From contig OY723279.1 in the NCBI GenBank assembly GCA_963210315.1, positions 1,736,001 to 1,800,000 of the forward strand: a stretch of DNA of 64,000 nt. Direction: 5' to 3'. The notes below the pieces were generated by a model. The model searched no databases. It was not told where the DNA came from and was given only the letters and a program-made list of their open reading frames with translations. Positions 22,467 through 33,524 of this stretch are shown here, one piece after another. The position numbers were made by a program, and so were the translations under genes. Within the stretch, counting starts at the first letter, position 1; every line of letters begins with the position of its first letter. This stretch comes from Rhynchopus euleeides. Its lineage: Eukaryota > Euglenozoa > Diplonemea > Diplonemida > Diplonemidae.

Positions 22467-22614
22467 AAAAAAAATAATTCACGCAGGTTTTTCTTGCTTT
22501 GCTTTGTGGTTCCAAGTTGCTTCTTCATCCCTCTGTTGGTCCGGCTGAAACCCACCTTTGTTGGCGACTTGGCCTTCCCCCACCCCCCCCCCCCCCACCC
22601 CCCCCCCCCCACCC

Positions 22615-23481
22615 CAGGCATGTCGCTAAGCGTCGACCGTCGACCCAGTGATTTTGGGTTTCCCCCCCCATAAAAAAGCGTCGACCCAGCGTCGACCCAG
22701 TGGACTGGGTTGACGCTTGGTCGAGGCTTGGAGCGTCGACCCAGTGGACCAACTGGGTTGCCATTCAAGCCTGGACCAAGCGTCAACCCATTTATTACAC
22801 TAGGTCGACGCTAACCTAGCGTTGACCCGGTTCCACTGGGTCGACGCTCACCAAGCGTCGACCAAGCGTCAACCCACTTTCACTGGGTCGACGTCGAAGA
22901 GAGTATGGTTTTGCAGGAACAGATGATCACTACCGTGGCCTCCGGCGGCTGGGGGGCTCCGCCCCCCAGACCCCCCTGTGGCGTATGTCTCGTACTCAAG
23001 TCATTCGATTCCCACCGGGTCAGGGAATCCAACCACTCCAGTTGCCTCAGGGGGACGCAGCCAACTCACACAGAATCTGTACGCCCACAATGAACAGATG
23101 TTCACTACCGTGGCCTCCGGCGGCTGGGGGGCTCTGCCCCCCAGACCCCCCATCTCGCGTGCCCGTCTAATAACCAAGTCCTTGCGCTTTGACGGCCGTG
23201 GCATATCAGGGGGCAGCGTCGAAATCATGGTCCCGAAAGCCATTTTTTGGTTTCCTCCGGCACCCGACGGCGCGAGCGGGAGAGGAACCACGGAAGGAAC
23301 CCAGCGCCTCACACCGTGCCCACCTAGTGGTCCACCGATGGGAAAATTTAGCAACAACACGAGCGCGCGCGAAGCGCGCGCGAGAAAAATTGACCCCTAG
23401 TGTTTCCCCCCCTGATCCCCCCCCAAAACAGGAGCGTCAACCCACCAAATCTCCAAAATCGAAAAGTTAGCGACAGGCCTG
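22615..23481 (+). mobile_element. element J, copy 2
   Basis: The same tips as copy 1 and near-identical over the shared parts, but 867 bp long. It keeps an extra GTCGAC-array segment near 22805-22850 and a second hairpin cassette with its spacer (cassettes at 22929-22976 and 23103-23151). Copy 1 looks like a version that lost both by recombination between internal repeats. Confidence 0.82.
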
Positions 23482-23640
23482 CCCCGCGCGGCGAAAGATC
23501 CAGACTATACCTATCTTTCGCAACGGGATGCCCCCCACTCCAAAAGTCCACACCTCGAAAAAAAACACACCCCGCACACACAGGTCACACCCCCCACCAC
23601 CCAACTCCCTTCTCCTTCTCCCCCTCTCTCTCAGACCCAC

Positions 23641-23799
23641 ATGATACATCACTGGGCGCCCACGGCGCCCAGCGATTCCAGGGATGTCGGAGCCACGCAG
23701 CTCCTCTCTGGGCGTGACCGCCGCATCTCCGACACACCTCCACACCCACTCCAGGCGGCGGACGGGGTGACCGCCCGCCACCACCACCTCAGCCTCCTC

Positions 23800-23846
<47 letters not shown>

Positions 23847-26712
23847 CCACCTCCGATCCCCCACCCGCGCCGCGGGCCTCATGTCACCCCCGACGCGTGG
23901 GGACACCCCGCGGGAGCGTCGGGTGTCTGCAGGAGGTGGTGGCCTCACCGACCCGCAGCGGCAGCAGCAGCAGCAGCACCCAACCCCCGACCCTCCCATC
24001 CCGGGGCGGTCCTCCCCGGGGTGGGGTGACGAGCTGCGGCTGCACCGGAGGGCGCCGTACCCATCGCCGGCGTACAGCGCGCAGCAGCAGCAGATGATGC
24101 AGCACCACGGGGTGGTCCCCGCCCCGGCCCTCCCGCCGATGCCGGGTGGTGGTGGTGGTGCCGCTGCCGCCCCAGCCTACCCCGCGCTGACCCACTACCA
24201 GCCGCAGCAGCAGCAGCATCACCACCCCTGGGGCAGCAGTGCCGCCCCCCACACCTTCCACCAGGACCCAGACGTCAGCCTCTGCGACCCGGTTTCCCTC
24301 CCGCCGCCTCCGGCTCCGCCAAGGCGGACCCCTGGGCTGCGAGCCAGCGCGGTGGTCGGCGCGCTCGTCGCCGCCGCAGCGGCCGCCGCAGAGCAGAGGG
24401 AGCGGCAGGCGTTGCTCTATTGGAGGCCCACCCACTCTGGGGAGCAGCAGCAGCACCACCACCACCGCAGATCCCGCCACTCCGATGCGGACATGCTGTC
24501 CGTCGCGTCGTCTCTTGGCAGCGGTGGGGGTGCGGGGGGCGCGACACAAACATCACATCCCGCAAACCCACCACCACCACCTCCTCCTCCAGCGAGCAGC
24601 ACCTGGCTCGGCAGCATCTGGGGCGCTCTCTTCGGCGGGGGTGGTGGAGGGGGTGGTGCCGGAGGAGGCAATCATTCTCCCACCACCACCACCGCCGCCG
24701 CCACCAATGCTAACGCTGCCACTGCGGATTGGAGGGTCGGGCAAGGCGATGCGATGATATGGCACGGAGGTGGGTCGTCTGGCGGAGGGGGTATATCCCT
24801 GGCAGGGGGTGGGGATGCGGCCCCAACAGAGGTGGAGCTGCTGCGGCTGCAGCTGGACCACCTGCATGCGGAGGTGGAGCGGCGTGGCGCCGAGGCGTCC
24901 GAGATAAAATCCGTCCTGACGGACTACTCCGAGGTGGTCCGCAGGGTTGTCGAGCGGACCGAGCTCCAGCAGCACCCCCAGCCCCGCCACACCGCCCCCG
25001 CCCTCCACAGCCCACGCCGCAGCCCCAGCCCCGACTTCCAGGACTGTGTCGAAGGGGGGGCCTCCCCGATCCTCACCGGGGCTGCAGCTCCACCCCCCCC
25101 ACCTCCTCCGCACCAAATCCTGCCCTCCTCTGGGGGGGTTATAGCGGGGGTTGCCCCGCCGCCGCCACCACCTCAGCAGCAGCAGCAGCAGAGCCCCGGG
25201 ATGATGCCCGCCTCTGCCGTGGTGGTCGTCCCTCTGCCTGCCTCAGGAGGGGGCGGAGGTGGAGGGGGAGGAGGAGGGGGTGCCGAGCGCCACGCCGAGC
25301 AGCACCTCGCCGGAGGTCTGCCCCCGATTCCCCACCACCCCATGCCCCCCGTGGCGCTCCTGCGGGAGTTGGAGATGCGCGATCTGAGCGTGGCGGTGCT
25401 GGAGAGGGAGCTCTGCGAGGCGCGCGCCAGAGCCGAGGCTGCGGAGGGGGCAACCCGGGCTGCAACTGAATGCGCCGTGGCTGCCATCACAGAGGCTGCT
25501 GCGGAACGGGAGAGGAACGCACGCGCCTTCGGCGCGGGCGGGGCGCTCGTCGGGGGTATGGGGGTTGGGGCAGATCCCCCCCAGGAAAGCCCCGCATCCG
25601 CCGCACCGGCTCCCGGGGTTGTTGGGGTGTCGTCTCTGGAGAGGCATCATCACCACCACCACCACGGCTTCACATCGGAGCTTTCGGAGAGGGGGTCTGT
25701 TAGAGGCAACCGAGGGAGGTCTGCATCGCCAACGCCATTCGCCGTGGTGCCGGTGGGGCCCCCGCTTGCCCAGGTGAGGCATGCCGCCGGGACTGCCGCA
25801 GCGGCCAGCCTCCTCGCGTCGCGGGCGATTCCCATAGTGCAGTGGAGGAGCGATGGGTCCGTCACAAAGGATGACTGCGGGCATCTCGAGTCATCCTACT
25901 GCTACCTCCTCATCTTCAGGGAGGGGGAGGGGGGGGGGGCGACGGAGCTTTTTGTATGGCACGGGAGGTACGCCCCGGACTCCCTCCGGATCCTCGCGAT
26001 GGAGAAGGCTGTTGAGGCGGAGGCGACAGCCGCGGGGACATGCGTGTGGCATGTCTGCGAGGAGGGATGCGAACCGACAAGGCTGATGACGATGCTCGTG
26101 TCGTGCGGCAGGCGACTCGTCGTGAGGGATACATCTGAAGGCGCCTTCCTCCTGAAGGTCCTCAAGGTGGATGATACATACGTCAAGATTGTGGAGGTCG
26201 GGAGGAGCACCCAACAGATGCTCTCAGGCAATGTCCTCATCCTCTGCGTCGGGCGTGAGGTGATGGTCTGGCAGGGTACGTCCTCCTGCGTCTGGAAGCG
26301 GAGTGCCGCGGTGCAGGAGGCGACGTGTATGGCTGATCAGATCACGGTGGTGGATGAGGGTGCCGAGCCCCAGGAGTTCTTCTCCTGGATGACTGCGGAG
26401 CCGGCGGAGCCGTCCTTCCACGAAGGCAGGCTGCCTGTCTGGCCCCATGTCCCGCCCATCTTCTATATGCGGGCCCCCGGCAGCACGGATTGGGTTGAGT
26501 TTGAGGTGGCGCGTGCCGGTCCCCAGGGCCTGGATTCAACCTGCGACATTGCGGTCATCGGGAGCAGGGCGAACTACGTCATCCTGTCGGCGGGGACGGC
26601 GACGGCGGAGGCTGTGGATTCGGCAGCACCCCTGTTCAGGCAGCTGTCCCCGGTGACCCTGCTGCGGCATTCGCAGACGCACTACCGGGATGCGGTGCTG
26701 AACAGCTTGTAG
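23641..26712 (+). CDS. gelsolin-repeat protein with a long low-complexity N-terminus
   Basis: Single-exon gene of 1,023 codons. Residues 1-390 are low complexity: a 17-residue poly-Gln run near 60, poly-His, Pro and Gly stretches. Two helical heptad-like segments follow, at about 397-447 (EVELLRLQLDHLHAEVERRG) and 576-640. A His run lies near 668. The C-terminal part is two tandem gelsolin-like repeats. Repeat 1 (about 728-815) has the pattern SSYCYLLIF, ELFVWHGRYA, EAEA and EEGCEPTRLMTML. Repeat 2 (about 830-915) has FLLKVLKVDD, LSGNVLILCVG, VMVWQGTSSC and EGAEPQEFFSWM. Spacing matches a gelsolin/villin even-odd repeat pair that binds actin. A third degraded module may end the protein. Actin regulation is an inference. 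The start is uncertain: Met at 23881 is an alternative. TGTAA occurs about 75 bp past the stop. Confidence 0.82.
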
Positions 26713-26962
26713 GGGTGGGTGGGAGGGCTAGGCGGATGGGGGTAGGGGAGGAGGAGATCCTCTCTCTCTGAAAAAACCCCCTCTTATTTTGTAAAATAGA
26801 CAACGGAAAAAACTTCCCCCCGCCCTCTGCTGCTACACGCTGCCACGGCCCTCCTGCTCGTCCTCCTCCTCCTCCTCCCACTGGGGAAATGCACCAGGGG
26901 GAGAAGGGAGAGCTGAGAGGCAGGGGGGTGGTGGATGGTGGTGGTGTCCGGGGGGGGGGGGG
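26713..26962. other. 3' flank of the gelsolin-repeat gene
   Basis: Short spacer containing a TTTTGTAAAATAG stretch and ending in the G run that flanks element C. Confidence 0.6.
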
Positions 26963-26964
26963 TA

Positions 26965-28113
26965 GGGGGGGTCAAATGGGGGTGACAAACACGATTTTTC
27001 AAAAAACCGGCGCAGAGGCCCCAAAGCCCCCGTAAACCCTCCAAACCCCCCCAGATCGGTCCGGAAACCCATCGAACCCCACTTTTCCACCATTCCGGGC
27101 ACCTCAGGTGCCCGAATTGGGGTACCTAAATTTTGTGCCACCGTTTGGTACCGGACAGTGCCACTGTGTGGGAGGTTGGAAAAGAAAATGCCCCAACACA
27201 CCACATCTGAGGGTTGCAATGCATGTTGCTTGCCAACCACGTCATCCGGTGGGTGTCAGGCGCTATGTAGGTGGCATCAGCCAGGTCTTCGATGTGTTCT
27301 GGCTTGTATATGTACCTCCCTGCCTGCGGCACAGGCACTGCCTTTGTCCCCCACACCAGCCACAGAGAGCGTATTGTACTCGGTCCACGGTTGCTGATTC
27401 ATTGTGATGCGTTGTATCCTCGAGTGAACGTCACACACTAGTGACACCACCACCCGCCATCCGAGAGCTGTATTGACTTTGCGCGCTTCCGTTGCATTCA
27501 CCTCGCCACGCATATTGCACTGTTCAGTACCAGTGCTCTTGGGCCAGGCAAAGTAGACCGCAGCAAGTACCAATTCTGGCACAATGGGTACCACGACAGC
27601 GCACTTCGTGTGTTCCCGGAATGTACAGCTCGTGTTGCAACAGTCGTTGTCAACACATCCCGGTTGTGGAGCACTGCTGCACAGGAATCACACGACCATC
27701 TGGACTTGTTCCGTACCTACAGGCAGCCTCCCGGTGCATGGTGGCAGGGAGGTACATATACAAGCCAGAACTCATCGAAGACCTGGCTAATGCCACCTAC
27801 ATAGCGCCTGACACCCACCGGATGACGTGGTTGGCAAGCAACATGCATTGCAACCCTCAGATGTGGTGTGTTAGGGCATTTTCTTTTCCAACCTCCCACA
27901 CAGTGGCACTGTACAGTACCAAACGGTGGCACAAAATTTAGGCACCCCAATTCGGGCACCTGAGGTGCCCGGAATGGTGGAAAAGTGGGGTTCGATGGGT
28001 TTCCGGACCGATCTGGGGGGGGTTTGGAGGGTTTACGGGGGCTTTGGGGCCTCTGCGCCGGTTTTTTGAAAAATCGTGTTTGTCCACGTAAAAGGGTGGC
28101 ATTTGACCCCCCC
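26965..28113 (+). mobile_element. element C, family ABCD, copy 3
   Basis: A 1,149-bp copy with TA on both sides (26963-26964 and 28114-28115). It sits in a G run on both sides, the reverse-complement context of the other copies. It shows a handful of substitutions relative to A (for example near 27447, 27481 and 27871), more than separate A, B and D, so it is probably the oldest of the four. Confidence 0.92.
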
Positions 28114-28115
28114 TA

Positions 28116-28593
28116 GGGGGGGGGGGGGAGGAGGAGGATAAGACCAGGCGCTGCACTCTTCACTCTTCACTCTCTTCTCTTTGCTGTGCCCTGGCGACAT
28201 GTATTTGTAAATATCGATCAAAATCTTTGCCGTTTTCTTTGTGAGATGTGTTGTGGATGTGACGGTGGATATATCACACCAAGGGCAGCTGCTCGGTGTG
28301 CTTTCCACGGCTATAAAAAATATTCACGTGTATGTGGGTGGTGTGCAGTGATAATGTGGCGGTGGCATCGGCGGGGCAGATTCTTGCTCCGTGCCAAACC
28401 TACACTAGACAAAAAAAATCAACGAAAGGTTAACGTGTGGGGTGTGGGGCTGTGTGTGGTGTGGGAGTCGCTCTCTCTCTCTCTCCCCCGCCCCCCTACA
28501 CTCCCTAAGCCCCACACCCCCTCTCTCTTTTGTTTCTCCGGATGGGATACATCGCCCCCCCCCCCCCCCTGCAAATGCTGTATTCCCGACTTA
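28116..28593. other. spacer, no gene seen
   Basis: Follows the G run after element C. It holds two loose relatives of the dispersed 40-bp motif (28290-28330 and 28385-28437), a CT repeat and a C run. No coding sequence is recognised. Confidence 0.6.
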
Positions 28594-29225
28594 CAGTGCC
28601 GCGGGAAAGTTTCGAACGAACAAAAGTTTTAAAATTCTCCGTTCCAAAGTTATTTCGTCTCAAAACTTCTGTTTTGTTTTAAAAGTTATCGATCCTGCAT
28701 CATGGGAGTTTCCTAGAGGTGTGTGGGATGATGTGCCACATGTGCAACACTCCAGCGCTGTGAACAGGCAGTCTTTGGGTCAGGCGGGTGTCAGCATCCT
28801 TCAACCTCACTCAGGTTACTCCTATCTGTCCCCTATCGCCAGGTTTGCTGCGAGTTGCCTAAAGCGGATGAGTTTGCGGATCGTAGGCCAGAGAGGCCAG
28901 AAGAGGAATGTCCAACCTCAACAGGGTCGTTATTCCCAGTCGAGTGGTTTCCGCAACCGAGCGGTCCATCCCTCCAAACCACTCGACATGGGGGCCTTCT
29001 CGAGCCCACTGGATGCTGACATCGCAAATAGAATGTCCTCGACCTGTCCAGTCCTGTCAAGAAGTCAAGGATCTTTGTCGAAAATAGTTCGGACAAAGAT
29101 CCTTGACTTTGAAATAAATTATTGAACAAAAGAATGTTTTAAAATTTTTCGCAAAGCGCGATTTTCGTCTGAAAACTTAGAATTATCTTAAAAGTTATCG
29201 TGTACGAAACTTTCCCGCGGCACTG
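28594..29225. mobile_element. element K, Tc1/mariner-type non-autonomous element
   Basis: TIR CAGTGCCGCGGGAAAGTTTC and its inverse ending at 29225, each flanked by TA (28592-28593 and 29226-29227). The TA-CAGTG tip is typical of Tc1/mariner elements. It is 632 bp. Subterminal AAAAGTTATCG words are repeated inward at both ends. The middle includes a hairpin near 29060-29105 (GGATCTTTGTC and its inverse). No transposase is recognised. Confidence 0.85.
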
Positions 29226-29227
29226 TA

Positions 29228-30208
29228 TATTATTGGCGGAACAAACGCGATTTTTCAAATCTCCTCCCTGCCACCAAGCAAGGCGCGGCTAAAAAAATGC
29301 CACGCACTGAACCTGTATTTCCCCTTATTTTTTCCATTTTTTCGCTCTTTTCAAATTTGCCCAGCACGATTGCGTGTTCTGCCAGCCGATGGGCAACACT
29401 TTGCTGTTTAGTTTCTATACTGTTGTGGGTGATGGGGGGCAGGGGGGGGTGCCTCAGACGTGCGGGCGCTGGGGTGCATGGGTGTGTGTGTGTGGGCAGC
29501 TTCCCCAAGACAAACAGATGAGGCTGTGAACCCACTCCCCCAGCGCGGAGACCCCTCCCACGACTCTCCTTTTCCCATGCCTGTGGGTTTTTGTTGATAT
29601 TCCAGAGAAGTGTGGGGCGAGTAGACGCGCCGGGGCGATGGGGGGTGACGAGGTGCCCACCAATGTGAAATCAACCCAAGGTGCCGCTGCGCTTTGTTTT
29701 CTCCAAGAGTCAGATAAAATGAAAAAAACGCGTTTCCGTTCTGGCCGTGCCGCAACGCGTTGTTAAACAAAAGTTATAGCAAAGAACGGTTGAGTGGGTT
29801 GAGTGTTTTGTGCGAAGAGCGGCGTGCTTAACCTATGGGCTTGAAGGGTAGGTTATCTAGCCTGCTCCTCCCCAGAGTGAAGTGCCATCCCGACGCTTTC
29901 CAAAACAACGACTCACGTACTTGTGTGGATGTGCCGTGTTCTCTCTCAGGGACAGCACACTCTCCGCAACAAGCTTTATTGTAGATAGTGCAAAGCGCAA
30001 AGCAGTGTAATCAGGAAACATGCGGGTGTACAGCCTGCCTCGCACCCCCACCCCCAGCCCCACCCCCCTCCGCCCTTTTTAATATGGCGTGCAGCACGCC
30101 GGCACCCCTGCTCTGGGTGTGGTCTCGACTGGGTACACCGCACGGCATACACACCCACCCAGCAGCACGCGGCAGGCGAGGCCTTTTTGCACAAAAGAGG
30201 CACACACC
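29228..30208. other. spacer upstream of the docking-complex gene
   Basis: About 980 bp with no recognised exon on either strand. The last 200 bp must hold the promoter and 5' UTR of the next gene. Confidence 0.55.
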
Positions 30209-32665
30209 ATGTCCGCCGAAGAGACTGCCGATAAGGAGGCGAACCTGACGAAGCGCATGCGCTTGCTAGAGGTGTGTCCCACATAAATACGAAGCTGCCG
30301 TTGTGCTCAGACCCCGGGTGGGGTAGGGCGGGGATGGGCTGGGATGGTGGGGGGGTGTCCTTTTCACCTCTGTGTGTGTGTGTGTATCTCTGTTTGAAAC
30401 CAGAGTTTGCGTAGCGCACTCAGTCTCGAGCCCTGGCCGCGCTAGCCCCGTGATCAAGTCACGGCGCCGCCACCCGACCTGGCCGGGTAGTGCTGGGTGT
30501 GTATCTCTGTGTGTGTCGTCCTAACCTCCCAGCCCTATCGCCACCTCCACCCCACGCACCCCTTCGCCAGGGCAACCGGCGATCATATGCGGGAGACACT
30601 AAGACGGTGATCCAGAAGCAGCATGACACGGTGTCCGCCCTGAAGCGCGAGAACAAGAAGCTCTCTGACGAGATGAAGACCGTCGAGGGCTCGTCTGGGT
30701 TCAACTCGAAGTATCAGTGCGGGCTGAGCTTGAAGGAGGAGAGCTATGACACGGTGCAGCGCAAGACGGAAATCGAGCTCCGGAAGCAGCGTGAATACGC
30801 CAACAAGCTCGCTGAATACCAGGGCCTGCTGCTGCAGAAGAGGAAGGTGCGCGCCGAGACGATGGGCGGCGTCAACGCCACGCAGGAGAACCACCATATC
30901 GTCGACAAGCAGATCAAGGTGCTCGAGAACAGGCTGGACCAGGCGCTCGTGAAGTTCAACGAGGCGCTCAGCTACAACAAAGACCTCCGCGAGCAGATCG
31001 ACAACCTGCGCAGGGAGCGGGTATGCAGTGGGTTGGAGGGGTGGTGGTGGTGGGGGGTGCGACTGTACTGTGTGATGAATCATTTCATGCACACGTTTTT
31101 ATCCCCACACATGGCAGGTCGTGTTCGACGGGATCTACAAGAAGCTCGAGAAGGAGCTGCATGAGAAGAAGAAGCAGATGGCGGAGATCATCGAGAAGTC
31201 CAACCTCTACTACGAAGACCGCGATGCCTCCGGCGTCGAGCTGAAGCATCTGCGCGAGGCTGCAGAGAAGGTATGCATGCGCAGCTACCCACACAGGACA
31301 GGCCACCGACACACCATTGCGGGCTCTGATCGTTGATGGAGAAGCCATAACTACACCACATTGCATTGCCCCACAAAGGTGACACAAACACACACATTGC
31401 ACACTGTATCGCTCTCGTCACCATCACCACTGCGCAACCTGCATCTGCATCGAGTGAAGGGAGCCAAGCCCGGGGTCAGCCATTGCTTGCACTGTGCTCT
31501 GATTCATGTCTTGACTCACCTCTGTCCCCCTCCTCCCCCCCTGCAGGACATCCAGCAGTACGAGAGGCACTTCGAGGAGCTGGACCTGATGCTGGAGGCG
31601 AATAAAAACCTGGAGAACTCCATCAAAACCATGCGCACAACGCAGCGCATCAACACGCAGCACGCCGCTGACGACGACGACGAGAGCGGGGCGCGGAAGA
31701 AGAAGCTCGACAAGACACGCCCTGACCTGGAACTGGACCCGGAGCAGCGCGCCGTGAACTTCCAGGAGATCGTCGACCAGCTGAAGGAGGCGACGGGCAT
31801 CCAGGACATGGAGGTGCTGCACCAGAAGTTTGTCAAGGCGGAGGAGCAGAACTTCTCGATGTACAACTTCGCCAACGAGCTGCACGCCGAGAACGAGGCG
31901 CTCGACGGGGAGCTGGAGAAGCTGAAGGACTTCACCAGCGTCGAGAAGGGCGACCCTGCCCGCTGGAAGCAGCTGAAGGACCTGGAGGACGAGCTCTCCA
32001 AGGCGGAGGGACTGAACGAGACGCTGAACGACAGCACCGCCCAGACGAAGAAACACATCGAGGAGCTGCAGTCCCTGATCTCAGACATATTCAGCAAGAT
32101 CGGGTGCTCCGCCGACGAGGTTGCGGACCTCAACGGTTCACTGGAGTGCACGGAGTCCAACATGATGACCTTCCTGGGGATCGTCGAGGAGAGGGCCAAC
32201 GACATCCTCGCTGCCTACAACGTGGCGAAGGCGACGGAGGTGCGCAGCAAGGCACGTTTGAAGGATGAAGAGCGCCGCCAGGCGAAGGAGCGCCGTGCCC
32301 TCGAGAGGCAAACCCGTAGGGAGCAGGGTGAGGACGTCGGGGATGAGGACGAGGAGGATGACGAGGACCAGCACCAGAATGAGGAGCTGCTGGCCGACCC
32401 CGCCGCGGAGAAGTCGAAGTTCCTCGGGAGCGGGCCGACCGTTCCCATGGGGAGCACGAACCTCTCCAAGGTGGTGGAGAGCAAGCTGCCCGCCGCGACA
32501 GACTCCTTCGGCAACGACTACGCAGAAGATGGGGAGGACGAGAGGCCGTTCTCGCAGGAGGAGCTGCGCCAGCAGACGGAGGCGCGCCTGGCGAGGCAGC
32601 TGCAGAAGGAGGACAAGCACGACCGCACCAAGAAGAAGGCCAAGGAGAAGCACAGGCGGAACTAG
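30209..32665 (+). CDS. ODA1: outer dynein arm docking complex subunit, ODA1/DC2 (CCDC63/CCDC114 family)
   Basis: Four exons: 30209-30271, 30571-31020, 31118-31270 and 31547-32665, all phase 0, giving 594 residues (Chlamydomonas DC2 is of similar size). The family forms the coiled-coil docking complex that fixes outer dynein arms on axonemal doublet microtubules. Family marks: KRMRLLEGNRRSYAGDT across intron 1, then LENRLDQALVKFNEAL, NKDLREQIDNLRRER at the end of exon 2, and VVFDGIYKKLEKEL opening exon 3. Most of the protein is predicted coiled coil. Residues about 460-594 are strongly charged, including an acidic EDEEDDEDQ stretch and a Lys/Arg-rich end (KKKAKEKHRRN). The first exon encodes only 21 residues, but the join restores the conserved N-terminal motif. 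This gene is the best evidence that the organism builds motile cilia. Confidence 0.9.
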
Positions 32666-33486
32666 GGAGAGAGAGAGGGTGTGGGAGGGCTGAGGTGGGG
32701 CGGCATGGCCTTTTTTCCGGTCGGGGGGGGGGGGGGCGAGGGGTTTTTTGATGGCCGGGGCGTGTGTGTTTTGTGACAGTATTGACCAGTCGAGGCATGA
32801 TGGGGAGGGTGCCTTGGCCTTCGGGTGTGGGGTGGTGTTGTGTGTGTGTCGCTGAAGGGAAAGGTATAAACGGGGGCGACAAACAGTGCAGCGTGTATAG
32901 CGCATTGCAACCCGCACACACACACCCCAAGTGTATTTCCGGAGGAATGAAGGATAGCGGGCTTGTGGTTCTCACGGTGTGTGCCCTCGGGGGCACTCCA
33001 GGGGATGCCAGCACGCTAGCCCGAACTGCAATACGCAGGGAGGAGAGATATGGCTATTTGATGTTTTGTGTTGTTTTTGTGTGCAGCCCGCCGTGCCTCC
33101 CATTTCATTTACCACGAGGGCAGGGCTGGATGTGTCGTTTTCAAAAGCAAAATTGTGTGTGTCTGCAAAATCAGAAAAAGGGGAGGGGCAGGGGGGCTTC
33201 CTTCACTTAGAGAGAAGAACATGCAGTGGCATTTTGTCGCTCGCGAGTCGAAACCTCCCTCTCGGGCGGGGCCCAGGTCGTGGGAGGAACCCTTCTTTTG
33301 CACCACCGACCACACACACACCTTTCTTCATCCCTACACGCCCCCCACCCCCCACCCCACCCCAAACCCCCCCTTCCTCGAAGCGCGCACTGCCGGCATG
33401 CTGCACTTCCGTGCAAATGCCTGGTGTGCGGGCTGGAGAGATTTGACTGGTTTCGGTTTTGCTCCCCCCCGCCCCCCCCCCCCCCC
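32666..33486. other. spacer between the docking gene and element F
   Basis: Low-complexity G- and C-runs and mixed sequence. No gene recognised. It ends in the C run flanking element F. Confidence 0.6.
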
Positions 33487-33524
33487 TAGGCATGGGCCCC
33501 CAAACATATTTTTCATAAACAGAC

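Larger units (their letters stand above)
21541..22614. other. interior of the J composite
   Basis: About 1.07 kb with no gene recognised. It starts and ends in C runs. It holds a segment similar to 2690-2790, MITE L copy 2, and dispersed repeat S subfamily b. Confidence 0.65.
20886..23481. mobile_element. composite of two J elements with one 9-bp target duplication
   Basis: J copies at 20886-21540 and 22615-23481 lie in the same orientation around about 1.07 kb. CCCCGCGCG stands immediately left of copy 1 (20877-20885) and immediately right of copy 2 (23482-23490). The inner flanks (after 21540 and before 22615) are unrelated C runs. The simplest reading is that the whole 2.6 kb moved as one unit, or that two elements at one site recombined. 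Confidence 0.7.
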
